From positions 434,001-498,000 of the forward strand of contig NZ_JAFBFC010000001.1 in assembly GCF_016909075.1 (NCBI RefSeq): 64,000 bases of DNA. The letters run 5' to 3'. This DNA is from Priestia iocasae (GTDB lineage Bacteria > Bacillota > Bacilli > Bacillales > Bacillaceae_H). Below are positions 10,339-18,640 of this stretch, piece by piece. How positions within the stretch are numbered: position 1 is the stretch's first letter; every line of letters begins with the position of its first letter. The position numbers and the translations under genes are program-made. The notes beneath the pieces were generated by a model that made no database searches, had not been told where the DNA came from, and saw nothing but the letters and a program-made list of their open reading frames with translations.

Positions 10339-11308
10339 CCAGTTTGTAGAAGCAATATTACGACAAGACCGTGCAGCCTTAGCGCAAGGAATTACATTAA
10401 TTGAGAGTAATGCACGAAAGCACTTTTCACCAGCACAGGAATTAGTAAAAGCTATTTATCCTTATTCAGGTAAGTCCATTCGAATTGGTATTACAGGTGT
10501 TCCTGGAGCAGGTAAAAGTACCTTTATTGAAGCACTCGGTATGTATTTATGTAGACAGGGTCATAAGGTGGCTGTTCTTGCAATTGATCCAAGTAGTACA
10601 TTATCTGGTGGAAGTATACTAGGTGATAAAACAAGAATGGAAGAGTTATCGAAAGAAAAAAATGCATTTATTCGCCCTTCTCCATCTCAAGGTAAGCTCG
10701 GGGGTGTACATCGTAAAACAAGGGAAACGATGTTTCTTTGCGAAGCTGCTGGTTTTGATGTCATTATCGTTGAAACAGTCGGAGTAGGGCAAGGAGAAAC
10801 CATTGTAAAAGGTATGGTAGATGTTTTTTTACTGCTTGCTTTAACAGGGGCTGGAGATGACTTACAAGGAATCAAAAAAGGGATTATTGAACTAGCCGAC
10901 CTTATTTGCATCAATAAAGCTGATGGAGACAATCGACGAAAAGCAGAAAAAACGAAAGTAGAATATGAAGGATTTCTTCATTTTCTTCAGCCAAGCACAG
11001 AAGGATGGAGTCCAACTGTTATGACATGTTCTGCATTGTATAATGAGAACATTGATGAACTATGGAGGAACATTCAAGACTATGAAGCATTTTCAAAACG
11101 TACACATGCTTTTACCTTAAAGCGTCGTCAACAAATGAAAACATGGTTAAATGCGATGATTTCAGATTACTTGCATGACTCTTTTTATGGGAAAGAGCAG
11201 ATTAGAGAGCGCATCAATAAGGTTGAAATAGAAGTTGTACAAGGAGATTGTACGGTCTCTGAAGCAGTGGAACAATTAATTTTGGCATATGAAGAAAGCT
11301 TCAAATAA
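10316..11308 (+). CDS. meaB: methylmalonyl-CoA mutase-associated G3E GTPase MeaB (ArgK family)
   Basis: G3E-family GTPase that gates adenosylcobalamin loading and protects the mutase from inactivation. Walker [10 protein letters not shown] is at residues 61-69 from the chosen start, ETVGVGQ forms switch-like region III, and NKADGDN is the base-specificity motif. The reading frame is open further upstream, with an ATG at 10292. ATG 10316 has AGGAG at 10304-10308 with 7-base spacing and is preferred (330 aa). Either start overlaps the 3' end of mutB, so the two are translationally coupled. Adjacency to mutAB favours MeaB over the old ArgK label. Confidence 0.92.
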   Translation: MRNLRTTDQFVEAILRQDRAALAQGITLIESNARKHFSPAQELVKAIYPYSGKSIRIGITGVPGAGKSTFIEALGMYLCRQGHKVAVLAIDPSSTLSGGSILGDKTRMEELSKEKNAFIRPSPSQGKLGGVHRKTRETMFLCEAAGFDVIIVETVGVGQGETIVKGMVDVFLLLALTGAGDDLQGIKKGIIELADLICINKADGDNRRKAEKTKVEYEGFLHFLQPSTEGWSPTVMTCSALYNENIDELWRNIQDYEAFSKRTHAFTLKRRQQMKTWLNAMISDYLHDSFYGKEQIRERINKVEIEVVQGDCTVSEAVEQLILAYEESFK

Positions 11309-11332
11309 CAAATAGCACCATAAAAACACAAA

Positions 11333-11363
11333 ATGGCTGACTCTATATCATAGAGTCAGCCAT
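11333..11363. terminator. 14-bp hairpin after meaB
   Basis: Perfect 14-bp inverted repeat, arms 11333-11346 and 11350-11363, with a 3-base loop. The top strand has no T-run after it. The bottom strand does, so it is not an ideal terminator for meaB by itself. Confidence 0.6.
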
Positions 11364-11455
11364 CTTAGCTAGGGAGTTTAGGGGTATAGATCTAGATGTA
11401 GTTATAGTATAGCCAAAATTATTTTTATTAAACACGTTGAATCGTTCTTTTTTAG

Positions 11456-11485
11456 TTGAAATAAATCGTTTACAATTGCTATGAT
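11456..11485 (+). promoter_or_regulatory. sigma-A promoter of brxB
   Basis: TTGAAA (11456-11461), 18-bp spacer, TATGAT (11480-11485) with an extended -10 TGC directly before it. About 30 bp upstream of the brxB start. Confidence 0.55.
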
Positions 11486-11517
11486 AGAAAGTAGTAATCA
11501 ACAAGGAGGTCTTTTAC

Positions 11518-11955
11518 ATGAATATTGATTTTAATTTATTTATGAATGATGTTGTACGACAAGCACGTCAAGAAATTGTTGCTGCTGGATATACAGAGTT
11601 AACAACACCTGAAGAGGTGGATGAAGCGTTCAAAAAGCCAGGAACTACATTAGTGATGGTGAACTCAGTTTGTGGATGTGCAGGAGGAATTGCAAGACCA
11701 GCTGCTGCTCATTCTGTCCACTATGATAAGCGTCCTACTCAATTAGTGACGGTATTTGCAGGTCAAGATAAAGAAGCGACAGCAAGAGCTCGTGAATACT
11801 TTGAAGGATATCCACCTTCTTCTCCTTCTTTTGCTTTATTAAAAGACGGAAAAATTATTACAATGGTTGAGCGTCACGAAATTGAAGGTCACGATCCAAT
11901 GTCAGTTGTTTCTAAGCTACAAGAAAATTTTGAAAACCATTGTGAAGAAGTTTAA
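11518..11955 (+). CDS. brxB: BrxA/BrxB family bacilliredoxin (YqiW type)
   Basis: Bacilliredoxin that removes bacillithiol from S-bacillithiolated proteins under oxidative stress. The 145-aa thioredoxin-like protein has the signature CGC active site (C52-G53-C54), and the family motif [11 protein letters not shown] lies near the C-terminus. SD AAGGAGG precedes ATG 11518. The B. subtilis paralog BrxA (YphP) has the same fold. Synteny with the bkd and art loci identifies this copy as the BrxB/YqiW ortholog. It is monocistronic, with its own promoter and terminator. Confidence 0.93.
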   Translation: MNIDFNLFMNDVVRQARQEIVAAGYTELTTPEEVDEAFKKPGTTLVMVNSVCGCAGGIARPAAAHSVHYDKRPTQLVTVFAGQDKEATARAREYFEGYPPSSPSFALLKDGKIITMVERHEIEGHDPMSVVSKLQENFENHCEEV

Positions 11956-11980
11956 AAACCGCATTTTATGCGGTTTTTAT
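11954..11980 (+). terminator. terminator of brxB
   Basis: Arms AAAAACCGCA (11954-11963) and TGCGGTTTTT (11969-11978) make a 10-bp stem whose 3' arm doubles as the U-tract. It begins at the stop codon of brxB. Confidence 0.85.
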
Positions 11981-12049
11981 TTATTCAGTTTTTATACAGT
12001 TAAATTCAAAAGGATAATGCATATGAAAATATGTGTATAGCAATCTTGT

Positions 12050-12097
12050 AATATTAAGAAAGAGAGGAGAACTCGTTCTCCTCTCTTTCTTAATATT
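12050..12097. repeat. 23-bp perfect inverted repeat upstream of artP
   Basis: Arms at 12050-12072 and 12075-12097 are exact reverse complements with only two bases between them, so the RNA would form a hairpin of about 21 bp. The core is purine-rich (AGAGAGGAGA) and the ends are AT-rich. It lies after the brxB terminator and before the artP promoter. It may be a second terminator, an RNase III substrate, or a cruciform. Confidence 0.85.
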
Positions 12098-12133
12098 ATT
12101 TTCAAAACATATAATTTATATTTAGAAATTACA

Positions 12134-12184
12134 TTGCATAAATATAAAAGTGTGTTAGAATACAGTTAGTTGAATAAAAATTTA
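12134..12184 (+). promoter_or_regulatory. artP promoter with ARG-box-like operator
   Basis: TTGCAT (12134-12139), 16-bp spacer, TAGAAT (12156-12161) preceded by TGT (extended -10). TGAATAAAAATTTA at 12171-12184 starts about ten bases after the -10, at the expected transcription start. It agrees with the arginine-repressor consensus TGAATWWWWATTCA at 12 of 14 positions. AhrC/ArgR repression of an arginine transporter fits, but it is inferred. Confidence 0.5.
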
Positions 12185-12273
12185 TTTTTTGGTAACTACT
12201 TGAAATAATCTAAAACTTATTTCATAATATTATTAATTTTTAGAAAAATAATAGATTCATAGGGGGAAATAAA

Positions 12274-13053
12274 ATGAAAAAGTGGTTTTCGTTAGGAATG
12301 GCAGCGGTTTTGACTACCAGTTTGTTAGCAGGTTGTGGAACAGGAAGTGACGAAACGAGTGGAGATGGGAAAAAAGTATTGAAGATGGGGACATCTGCTG
12401 ACTATGCACCATTTGAGTACATTGACACAGCAGTAAGTGATGAGATTATTGGTTTTGATGTTGATTTAGCGAAGGCAATCGCAGGAGAGCTTGGATATGA
12501 AGTTAAGATTGAAGACATTGATTTTAATGGATTAATTCCAGCATTAGAATCAGAGAAAGTAGACTTTGTATTAGCAGGGATGACACCTACAGAAGATCGA
12601 AAGAAAAACGTGGATTTCTCAGATGTTTATTACACAGCTAAACATATGATTGTAACGAAAAAAGGCAGCGATATTAAAACATTAGAAGACTTAAAAGGTA
12701 AAAAAATAGGGGTGCAAGTTGCATCTATTCAAGAAGGTAAAGCAGAAGAGCTAGCGGAGGAATTAAGCCTTACAGTTGAGAATCGTAACCGTATCCCAGA
12801 GCTAGTTCAAGAAATCAATTCAAATCGATTTGATGCCATTATTATTGAAGATACAGTAGCAAAAGGCTACTTGGAGAATAACGAAATTGAAGGCTTTGTT
12901 CTAGAAGAAGGCGAAGATGGTGACGCGGGATCAGCTATTTCATTTCCAAAAGGTAGCGAGTTAACAGAAGACTTTAATCGCGAATTAAATGAAATGAAAG
13001 AAAATGGAGAGCTTGAAGAACTAATTGTGAAATGGTTTGGTGGAGAAGAGTAA
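12274..13053 (+). CDS. artP: arginine ABC transporter substrate-binding lipoprotein
   Basis: Extracytoplasmic binding protein of a polar amino acid ABC importer (SBP_bac_3 family). A lipoprotein signal peptide ends in LLAGC with lipidated C21, followed by a Gly/Ser/Asp-rich tether and the two-lobed binding domain. 259 aa is usual. SD AGGGGG precedes ATG. Permease and ATPase genes follow at once. Order and location match B. subtilis artPQR (yqiXYZ), assigned to high-affinity arginine uptake. The ARG-box-like operator upstream supports arginine as substrate. Other basic amino acids cannot be excluded. Confidence 0.9.
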   Translation: MKKWFSLGMAAVLTTSLLAGCGTGSDETSGDGKKVLKMGTSADYAPFEYIDTAVSDEIIGFDVDLAKAIAGELGYEVKIEDIDFNGLIPALESEKVDFVLAGMTPTEDRKKNVDFSDVYYTAKHMIVTKKGSDIKTLEDLKGKKIGVQVASIQEGKAEELAEELSLTVENRNRIPELVQEINSNRFDAIIIEDTVAKGYLENNEIEGFVLEEGEDGDAGSAISFPKGSELTEDFNRELNEMKENGELEELIVKWFGGEE

Positions 13054-13142
13054 GGATAGAAATCACTCAGGTATATATCTACTTAATTGAGTTACTTTCT
13101 TTAGTAAAAACCATGAAAACTTAGATTAAGAGAGGACGGGCA

Positions 13143-13808
13143 ATGGGCATGAATTTGGACTTCACGCAAATTGTGCCCTCAATCCCTTACATACTAAAAG
13201 GGATATGGGTAACATTACAAATTGTTTTAGCGGCAGCAGCTGTTGGTTTTGCACTAGGGATTATACTAGCTTTATTCAAAATTGGACGAATAAAGGTGTT
13301 AAAGTGGTTAGCGGATATCTATACATCTATTTTTCGTGGTACACCACTTATCTTGCAGCTGCTAATTATCTATTATGGAGCACCGCAAATCGTTGGATTC
13401 GATATAGATGCATATCCAGCGGCTGTTTTAGCCTTCGGTTTAAACTCGGCTGCCTACATTTCAGAGGTCATTCGTGCTGGGATTTTGGCTGTAGATAAAG
13501 GACAACGAGAAGCAGCCATGGCATTGGGCATTCCTTATAAAAAGATGATGCGTCACATTATCCTACCTCAAGGGTTAAAGAACATCTTACCTGCCTTAAT
13601 GAATGAATTTATTACACTCACAAAAGAGTCGGCTGTCGTTACGGTTATTGGTGTAGCTGATATTATGCGTCGCTCATACATTGTTGGTGGACAAACATAT
13701 AAGTATTTTGAACCTTTGTTGTTTGCTGGATTAATTTATTACATTATGGTCATGGGCTTAACGCTCCTTGGGAAAGCGGTCGAGAGGAGAATGAGAAAAA
13801 GTGATTAA
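13143..13808 (+). CDS. artQ: arginine ABC transporter permease
   Basis: Inner-membrane permease of the HisMQ family, about five hydrophobic segments in 221 aa. It carries the cytoplasmic EAA loop ([22 protein letters not shown]) that contacts the ATPase. ATG 13143 follows GAGGAC; ATG 13149 is an alternative. A single permease gene implies a homodimer. The 3' end overlaps the GTG start of artR by 8 bases, showing coupled translation. Confidence 0.92.
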   Translation: MGMNLDFTQIVPSIPYILKGIWVTLQIVLAAAAVGFALGIILALFKIGRIKVLKWLADIYTSIFRGTPLILQLLIIYYGAPQIVGFDIDAYPAAVLAFGLNSAAYISEVIRAGILAVDKGQREAAMALGIPYKKMMRHIILPQGLKNILPALMNEFITLTKESAVVTVIGVADIMRRSYIVGGQTYKYFEPLLFAGLIYYIMVMGLTLLGKAVERRMRKSD

Positions 13809-14523
13809 AATTGAGAAGTTACACAAATCATTTGGGAAAAATGAAGTGTTAAAAGGAATCTCGACAACGATTAAAGAGGGTGAAGTGGTTGCTATTATCG
13901 GCCCTTCAGGATCAGGGAAGTCTACATTTCTACGCTGTATTAACATGCTGGAGGAACCGACTAGCGGACAAATAGTTGTGAAAGAGCAAGAAATTACAGG
14001 TGCTAAGACAAATATCATGAAAGTACGCGAGAATGTGGGAATGGTGTTTCAGCATTTTCACTTATTTCCTCACATGACAGTGATTGAAAACTTAACGTAT
14101 GCGCCAATGACTGTGAAAAAAGTGTCAAAAGCAGAAGCGGAGAAGAACGCACATGAGCTATTAAAAAAAGTAGGGCTTTCAGAAAAAGCGAATGAATATC
14201 CAAATCGCTTATCTGGAGGACAAAAGCAACGTGTAGCCATCGCACGTGCGTTAGCAATGTCACCAGAGGTTATGTTATTTGATGAACCTACTTCAGCGTT
14301 AGATCCAGAGATGGTAAAAGAAGTGCTAGATGTTATGAAGTCACTTGCACATACAGGGATGACAATGGCTATCGTCACGCATGAAATGGGCTTTGCGAAA
14401 GAGGTGGCAGATCGTGTGCTATTCCTTGATGAAGGCTCTCTAGTAGAAGAGGCACATCCACAAGAGTTTTTTACTTCACCAAAAAGTGAGCGTGCGAGGC
14501 TCTTTTTACAAAAAGTTTTATAA
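13801..14523 (+). CDS. artR: arginine ABC transporter ATP-binding protein
   Basis: Cytoplasmic ATPase of the importer, 240 aa. Walker [10 protein letters not shown] is at residues 34-42, then the Q-loop ([12 protein letters not shown]), the signature LSGGQKQR, Walker [13 protein letters not shown] and the switch histidine in [11 protein letters not shown] start at 13801 inside artQ. It is the last gene of the artPQR operon and is followed by a terminator. Confidence 0.94.
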   Translation: MIKIEKLHKSFGKNEVLKGISTTIKEGEVVAIIGPSGSGKSTFLRCINMLEEPTSGQIVVKEQEITGAKTNIMKVRENVGMVFQHFHLFPHMTVIENLTYAPMTVKKVSKAEAEKNAHELLKKVGLSEKANEYPNRLSGGQKQRVAIARALAMSPEVMLFDEPTSALDPEMVKEVLDVMKSLAHTGMTMAIVTHEMGFAKEVADRVLFLDEGSLVEEAHPQEFFTSPKSERARLFLQKVL

Positions 14524-14531
14524 GTAACACT

Positions 14532-14576
14532 TAAAGATGAGTAGGCCATGTTAAAAGGGCTGACTCATCTTTTTTG
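14532..14576 (+). terminator. terminator of artPQR
   Basis: AAAGATGAGT arm (14533-14542) pairs with ACTCATCTTT, with an inner GGCC/GGCT extension, then a T-run. Confidence 0.85.
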
Positions 14577-14689
14577 ATTAGGCGTTCATAAAAGTTTAAT
14601 CTATTGTATGCTTTACACATGTGCTAATAAATATTAATATGTCTATTTATAATAAACATGAATTAATCATGAATGTAGGAGCTTTGTGA

Positions 14690-15643
14690 ATGATAAAATT
14701 TAAAATTGGATATCGAACATTAAAGACAGCAATTGGTACATCTCTAGCAATTATTATTGCTCAGTTTTTTGAACTGAGCTATTTCTCTTCAGCAGGTATT
14801 ATTACGATCCTTTGCATTCAAAACTCCAAAAAGAAATCACTTCAAAGTGCCTCACAGCGATTTATTGCCTGTTCATTAGCTATTTTATTTTCATTTGTCT
14901 TTTTTGAAGGAATTGGCTATCATCCACTTGTCATCGGTCTTATGTTGCTATTTTTTATCCCGACAACTGTAATTACAAAAGCAAAGGAAGGAATTGTGAC
15001 AAGCTCAGTTATTATTCTTCATATTTATTCAGAGGCAGATATGACGTGGGGAGTTGTATTTAATGAATTTGGCTTAATTATTATCGGGATTGGCGTTGCG
15101 CTAGTAGTTAACCTTTATATGCCAAGTCTAGATGATAAGTTAAAGCAATATCAAAAGCAATTGGAACGTAATTTTCGGAACATCTTAAAAGAAATTGCTG
15201 ATTATTTACGTACAAACGAAACACATTGGACTGGAAAAGAAATTACAGAAACAGCAAGAATTCTAGAGGAAGCAAAAAGTTTATCTTTCCGAGATGTTGA
15301 GAATCATTTTATGCGTTCTGAGAATTACTACTATCATTACTTTAAAATTAGAGAAAAACAATTTGAAATTATTGAGCGGGCACTACCATTAGTCACATCC
15401 ATTGATCCATTATTTGATCAACGCTATATGATTGCAGACTTTTTGGAGGAGCTCAGTTTATCTGTACACCCTGGAAATACAGCTAAACTATTTTTAATTA
15501 AACTTGAACAGTTACGAGAAGAGTTCAAAGAGATGCCGTTACCTCAAACGCGAGAGGAATTTGAGGCAAGAGCCGACTTGCTTCATTTTGTAAAAGAAAT
15601 TGAACAATACTTAGTCATTAAAACATCTTTAAAATTAGATTAA
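14690..15643 (+). CDS. yqjA: aromatic acid exporter family protein (YqjA-like)
   Basis: Integral membrane protein of the ArAE/DUF939 family. The N-terminal half (to about residue 145) has five or six hydrophobic segments. The remainder is a soluble, charged helical domain (putative aromatic acid exporter C-terminal domain). At 317 aa it is close to B. subtilis YqjA. Substrate is unproven; the family name comes from the AaeB exporter. It is flanked by terminators on both sides, so monocistronic. Confidence 0.85.
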   Translation: MIKFKIGYRTLKTAIGTSLAIIIAQFFELSYFSSAGIITILCIQNSKKKSLQSASQRFIACSLAILFSFVFFEGIGYHPLVIGLMLLFFIPTTVITKAKEGIVTSSVIILHIYSEADMTWGVVFNEFGLIIIGIGVALVVNLYMPSLDDKLKQYQKQLERNFRNILKEIADYLRTNETHWTGKEITETARILEEAKSLSFRDVENHFMRSENYYYHYFKIREKQFEIIERALPLVTSIDPLFDQRYMIADFLEELSLSVHPGNTAKLFLIKLEQLREEFKEMPLPQTREEFEARADLLHFVKEIEQYLVIKTSLKLD

Positions 15644-15700
15644 GTTACGATGCATGGTCATTTGCCTTCTTACGAATAATATGAAATAGCGTAAAAGATA

Positions 15701-15738
15701 ACATAGAGAGTCAAAGAATGGATTCTCTATGTTTGTCT
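15701..15738 (+). terminator. terminator of yqjA
   Basis: 12-bp stem with one G-U pair, arms 15701-15712 and 15721-15732, followed by TTTGTCTTT. It occupies the region where a long reading frame opens upstream of the L,D-transpeptidase, which argues for the later start of that gene. Confidence 0.75.
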
Positions 15739-15768
15739 TTATTATCTACATCAGAAGGCGGTGGGCAT

Positions 15769-16269
15769 ATGAACATTTTCTTGATTCTTCTTGTTACAAT
15801 GATGTCACCAATCTGGCCTTTAGGAGAAAATCCTTTGTCTGGAGACCCTTTTGTTATTGTTAATAAACAAACAAATGAGCTTGCCTATATTCAAAATGGA
15901 CACGTTGAACGTGTTTCTAAAGTAGCGACAGGCAAGACAGAGGACTTAACACCAGAAGGAGAGTTTACCGTTGTAGTGAAAGCGAAAAACCCTTATTATC
16001 GTCGGGGAAAGATAGAAGGTGGATCCCCAGAAAATCCACTTGGCACAAGGTGGATTGGCTTTGATGCGAGAGAAACAGATGGGCGAATCTATGGAGTTCA
16101 TGGTACGAATCAACCAGACTCTATCGGGAAATTCGTTTCAAATGGATGTATTCGTATGCAAAAAGAACAAGTGGAAGAGCTTTACGAAAAGATACCGATA
16201 GGGGCAAAAATTTTAATAGTAAAGTCTAATCAATCGTTTGAAGAGATTGTCAAAGAACGAGGGCTGTAA
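15769..16269 (+). CDS. L,D-transpeptidase (YkuD domain), secreted
   Basis: Peptidoglycan L,D-transpeptidase. The YkuD catalytic signature runs from HGTN to SNGCIRM, with nucleophile C127 and the upstream histidine in YGVHGTN. A short hydrophobic N-terminus (MNIFLILLVTMM) is a signal peptide or anchor. There is no LysM domain, unlike B. subtilis YkuD. The frame is open from 15718, but that stretch overlaps the yqjA terminator. ATG 15769 follows a GAAGGCGGTGG SD and yields 166 aa. A strong terminator follows. Its exact cross-link or anchoring role cannot be read from sequence. Confidence 0.88.
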   Translation: MNIFLILLVTMMSPIWPLGENPLSGDPFVIVNKQTNELAYIQNGHVERVSKVATGKTEDLTPEGEFTVVVKAKNPYYRRGKIEGGSPENPLGTRWIGFDARETDGRIYGVHGTNQPDSIGKFVSNGCIRMQKEQVEELYEKIPIGAKILIVKSNQSFEEIVKERGL

Positions 16270-16270
16270 T

Positions 16271-16320
16271 AAAAAAAGGTGTAGGAAGTCACGCAGTGAC
16301 TGTTCCTACACCTTTTTTTG
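16271..16320. terminator. strong terminator after the L,D-transpeptidase
   Basis: 17-bp outer stem (AAAAAAAGGTGTAGGAA and complement) with a nested GTCAC/GTGAC stem and A- and T-runs at both ends. It can serve this gene and the opposing prli42. Confidence 0.92.
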
Positions 16321-16377
16321 TACTCGTATTTTAGAGAAGTTTCCATATAAAATACGGAACTTCTTTCAATGATGAAT

Positions 16378-16473
16378 TTACATCCACATTGTTAAGCCGG
16401 CTAAAAGTGTTGTTAACACCATTGTACCTAGCATAAGAAAAACAATGATTTTTTGCATTTTTTTATTTGACAT
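16378..16473 (-). CDS. prli42: stressosome-associated protein Prli42
   Basis: 31-codon minus-strand gene: ATG at 16473-16471, TAA at 16380-16378, with a canonical AGGAGG six bases upstream. The protein has a short basic start (MSNKKMQKI), one hydrophobic segment (IVFLMLGTMVL...) and ends GLTMWM. Size, topology and charge match Prli42, the membrane miniprotein first described in Listeria that anchors the stressosome through RsbR. It is the only gene in the 376 bases between the L,D-transpeptidase and the epimerase, and shares the bidirectional terminator of the former. Confidence 0.85.
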   Translation of the reverse strand: MSNKKMQKIIVFLMLGTMVLTTLLAGLTMWM

Positions 16474-16645
16474 AAAAGCCTCCTCAAGCCTTTGTTTGTT
16501 TATATTTTACACATATTTTTGCACGAGGACAAGCAAGTGTAAAACAGGATTTTTTAAACACCAAGTCATAACTTTGCAGGATATTGTCGATTCACCGAGA
16601 AGATATATATTAGTTCTGTTGAGAAGGCAACAAGGGGGAGAAGGT

Positions 16646-17059
16646 ATGGTAAACAAGGTGGATCATATAGGGATTGCTGTTAAATCAATTAAAGAAGCCA
16701 TTCCATTTTACGAACAAACGTTAGGACTTTCACTAATGGGAGAAGAAACAGTCGAAACGCAAAAAGTAAAAGTCGCCTTTTTACAAGCTGGGGAAACGAA
16801 AATTGAATTACTAGAGCCATTATCATCAGACAGCCCCATTCAAAAGTATTTAGATAAAAAGGGAGAAGGCGTCCATCATATAGCTTTTGGTGTCACGAGT
16901 ATTGAGGAACGAATTACTCAACTCAAAACAGAAGGAATTCGTATGATTGACGAACAACCTCGAAAAGGGGCAGCGGGCGCAAATATTGCATTTATTCACC
17001 CAGCTTCTACAAAAGGGATTTTGTATGAATTATGTGAAAAGCAAACAAAGGGGGACTAA
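16646..17059 (+). CDS. mce: methylmalonyl-CoA epimerase
   Basis: Vicinal-oxygen-chelate enzyme that racemises (S)- and (R)-methylmalonyl-CoA between the carboxyltransferase and the B12 mutase. It is 137 aa with two VOC modules. Expected metal ligands H7 (VDHIGIAV), H78 (VHHIAFG) and E128 (LYELCE) are present. The frame is open back to 16445, but that part has no family similarity. ATG 16646 has GGGGGAGAAGG before it. It is 3 nt from the next gene. B. subtilis yqjC is the positional ortholog. Confidence 0.93.
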   Translation: MVNKVDHIGIAVKSIKEAIPFYEQTLGLSLMGEETVETQKVKVAFLQAGETKIELLEPLSSDSPIQKYLDKKGEGVHHIAFGVTSIEERITQLKTEGIRMIDEQPRKGAAGANIAFIHPASTKGILYELCEKQTKGD

Positions 17060-17062
17060 CAC

Positions 17063-18613
17063 ATGATTGATATTTATGAAAAGTTAAATGAATTATATGA
17101 CTATCGCCGTCAAGTGGAATTAGGAGGCGGAGATGATAAAATTAATAAGCAGCATAATAAAGGAAAGCTAACTGCTCGAGAAAGAATTGACTTACTGGTG
17201 GATTATGATAGCTTTGTGGAGCTTAACCCATTTATTGAACATCGTTGCAACGATTTTGGCTTAAAAGATAAAAAAGGACCAGGAGATGGAGTTGTCACAG
17301 GATATGGAAAAATCCATGGTCGTCCAGTGTATTTGTTTTCTCAAGATTTCACTGTGTTCGGTGGAGCCTTAGGAGAGATGCACGCGAAAAAAATTGCCTA
17401 TGTTATGGACTTAGCTGCAAAGACAGGTGTCCCTTTTATTGGGCTAAATGATTCGGGTGGAGCACGAATTCAAGAAGGAGTAGTTTCATTAGACGGATAT
17501 GGCCAAATCTTTTATCGTAACTCCATTTATTCAGGAGTAATTCCGCAAATTTCTGTTATTATGGGTCCTTGTGCCGGTGGAGCCGTTTATTCACCAGCCA
17601 TTACAGATTTTGTTTTCATGGTGGAAAAGACAAGTCAAATGTTCATTACAGGTCCAAAAGTAATTGAAACGGTAACAGGAGAGAAGATCACAGCAGAAGA
17701 TCTAGGTGGTGCAAAAGTTCACAATGAAATTAGTGGAAATGCTCACTTTTCTGCGGAAACGGAGGAGGAAGTACTCGCAGGTGTACGTTTATTATTAAGC
17801 TATTTGCCGCAGAATAATGAAGAAAAGCCACCGATGCAGCCTTTTGATATTGATTCAAATTACCGTCCTGATTTAATTGATGTGATACCGTTTGATGCGA
17901 TTCGCCCGTATGATGTAAGAAAAGTCATTGAACAAGTTGTAGATGAGAACTCATTTTTAGAAGTTCAAAAAGATTTTGCAAAAAACATTGTCATTGGATT
18001 AGCAAGGATTGATGGACATGTAGTCGGATTAGTTTGTAATCAACCAAAAGTAATGGCTGGAGGGCTAGATATTAATTCATCGGATAAAGCAGCTCGTTTT
18101 ATTCGTTTCTGTGACTCGTTCAATATCCCGCTCATTACATTTGAAGACGTGACAGGGTTTTTCCCAGGTGTTAAACAAGAGCATGGAGGAATTATTCGAC
18201 ACGGTGCGAAAATTTTGTATGCGTATTCAGAAGCGACTGTTCCTAAAATTACAGTAATTTTACGCAAAGCTTATGGAGGAGCTTATGTGGCATTGAACAG
18301 TAAGTCTATTGGTGCAGACATCGTCTACTCATGGCCAAATGCAGAGATTGCTGTAATGGGTCCTCAAGGAGCTGCTAATATCATTTTTGCTCAAGAAATT
18401 AATAGCAGTGAAAACCCAGAAGTAACTAGAGCAGAGAAAATCGAGGAATATCGTGAAAAGTTCGCGAACCCATATGTAGCTGCGAGATTAGGAATGGTAG
18501 ATGATGTCATTGATCCTCGAGATACACGAATTAAACTTATACAAGCTCTTGATATGTTGCAAAATAAAAAGGAAGAGCGTCCACGGAAAAAACATGGTAA
18601 CATACCATTGTAA
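17063..18613 (+). CDS. mmdA: acyl-CoA carboxylase carboxyltransferase subunit (propionyl-CoA carboxylase beta / methylmalonyl-CoA decarboxylase alpha)
   Basis: 516-aa carboxyltransferase with N- and C-terminal crotonase-like halves. Oxyanion-hole glycine motifs are visible (GGARIQEGV, GPCAGGAVYSPA, KAYGGAYVALNS). The family transfers CO2 between biotin and propionyl-CoA to give (S)-methylmalonyl-CoA, or runs in reverse as a decarboxylase. The downstream epimerase step is encoded just upstream, favouring a propionyl-CoA role. No biotin carboxylase or biotin carrier gene is in the window, so direction and partners are unresolved. Ortholog of B. subtilis yqjD by position. Confidence 0.9.
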   Translation: MIDIYEKLNELYDYRRQVELGGGDDKINKQHNKGKLTARERIDLLVDYDSFVELNPFIEHRCNDFGLKDKKGPGDGVVTGYGKIHGRPVYLFSQDFTVFGGALGEMHAKKIAYVMDLAAKTGVPFIGLNDSGGARIQEGVVSLDGYGQIFYRNSIYSGVIPQISVIMGPCAGGAVYSPAITDFVFMVEKTSQMFITGPKVIETVTGEKITAEDLGGAKVHNEISGNAHFSAETEEEVLAGVRLLLSYLPQNNEEKPPMQPFDIDSNYRPDLIDVIPFDAIRPYDVRKVIEQVVDENSFLEVQKDFAKNIVIGLARIDGHVVGLVCNQPKVMAGGLDINSSDKAARFIRFCDSFNIPLITFEDVTGFFPGVKQEHGGIIRHGAKILYAYSEATVPKITVILRKAYGGAYVALNSKSIGADIVYSWPNAEIAVMGPQGAANIIFAQEINSSENPEVTRAEKIEEYREKFANPYVAARLGMVDDVIDPRDTRIKLIQALDMLQNKKEERPRKKHGNIPL

Positions 18614-18640
18614 GGTTAGTTTTTTGGAGGGATACATAAT

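Noticed and set aside
15718-15768. Upstream start of the L,D-transpeptidase
   Set aside because: The region is the 3' arm and tail of the yqjA terminator; ATG 15769 has the SD and a signal-like N-terminus.
16445-16645. Upstream extension of methylmalonyl-CoA epimerase
   Set aside because: No family similarity, overlaps prli42 and its SD on the other strand; ATG 16646 has a good SD.
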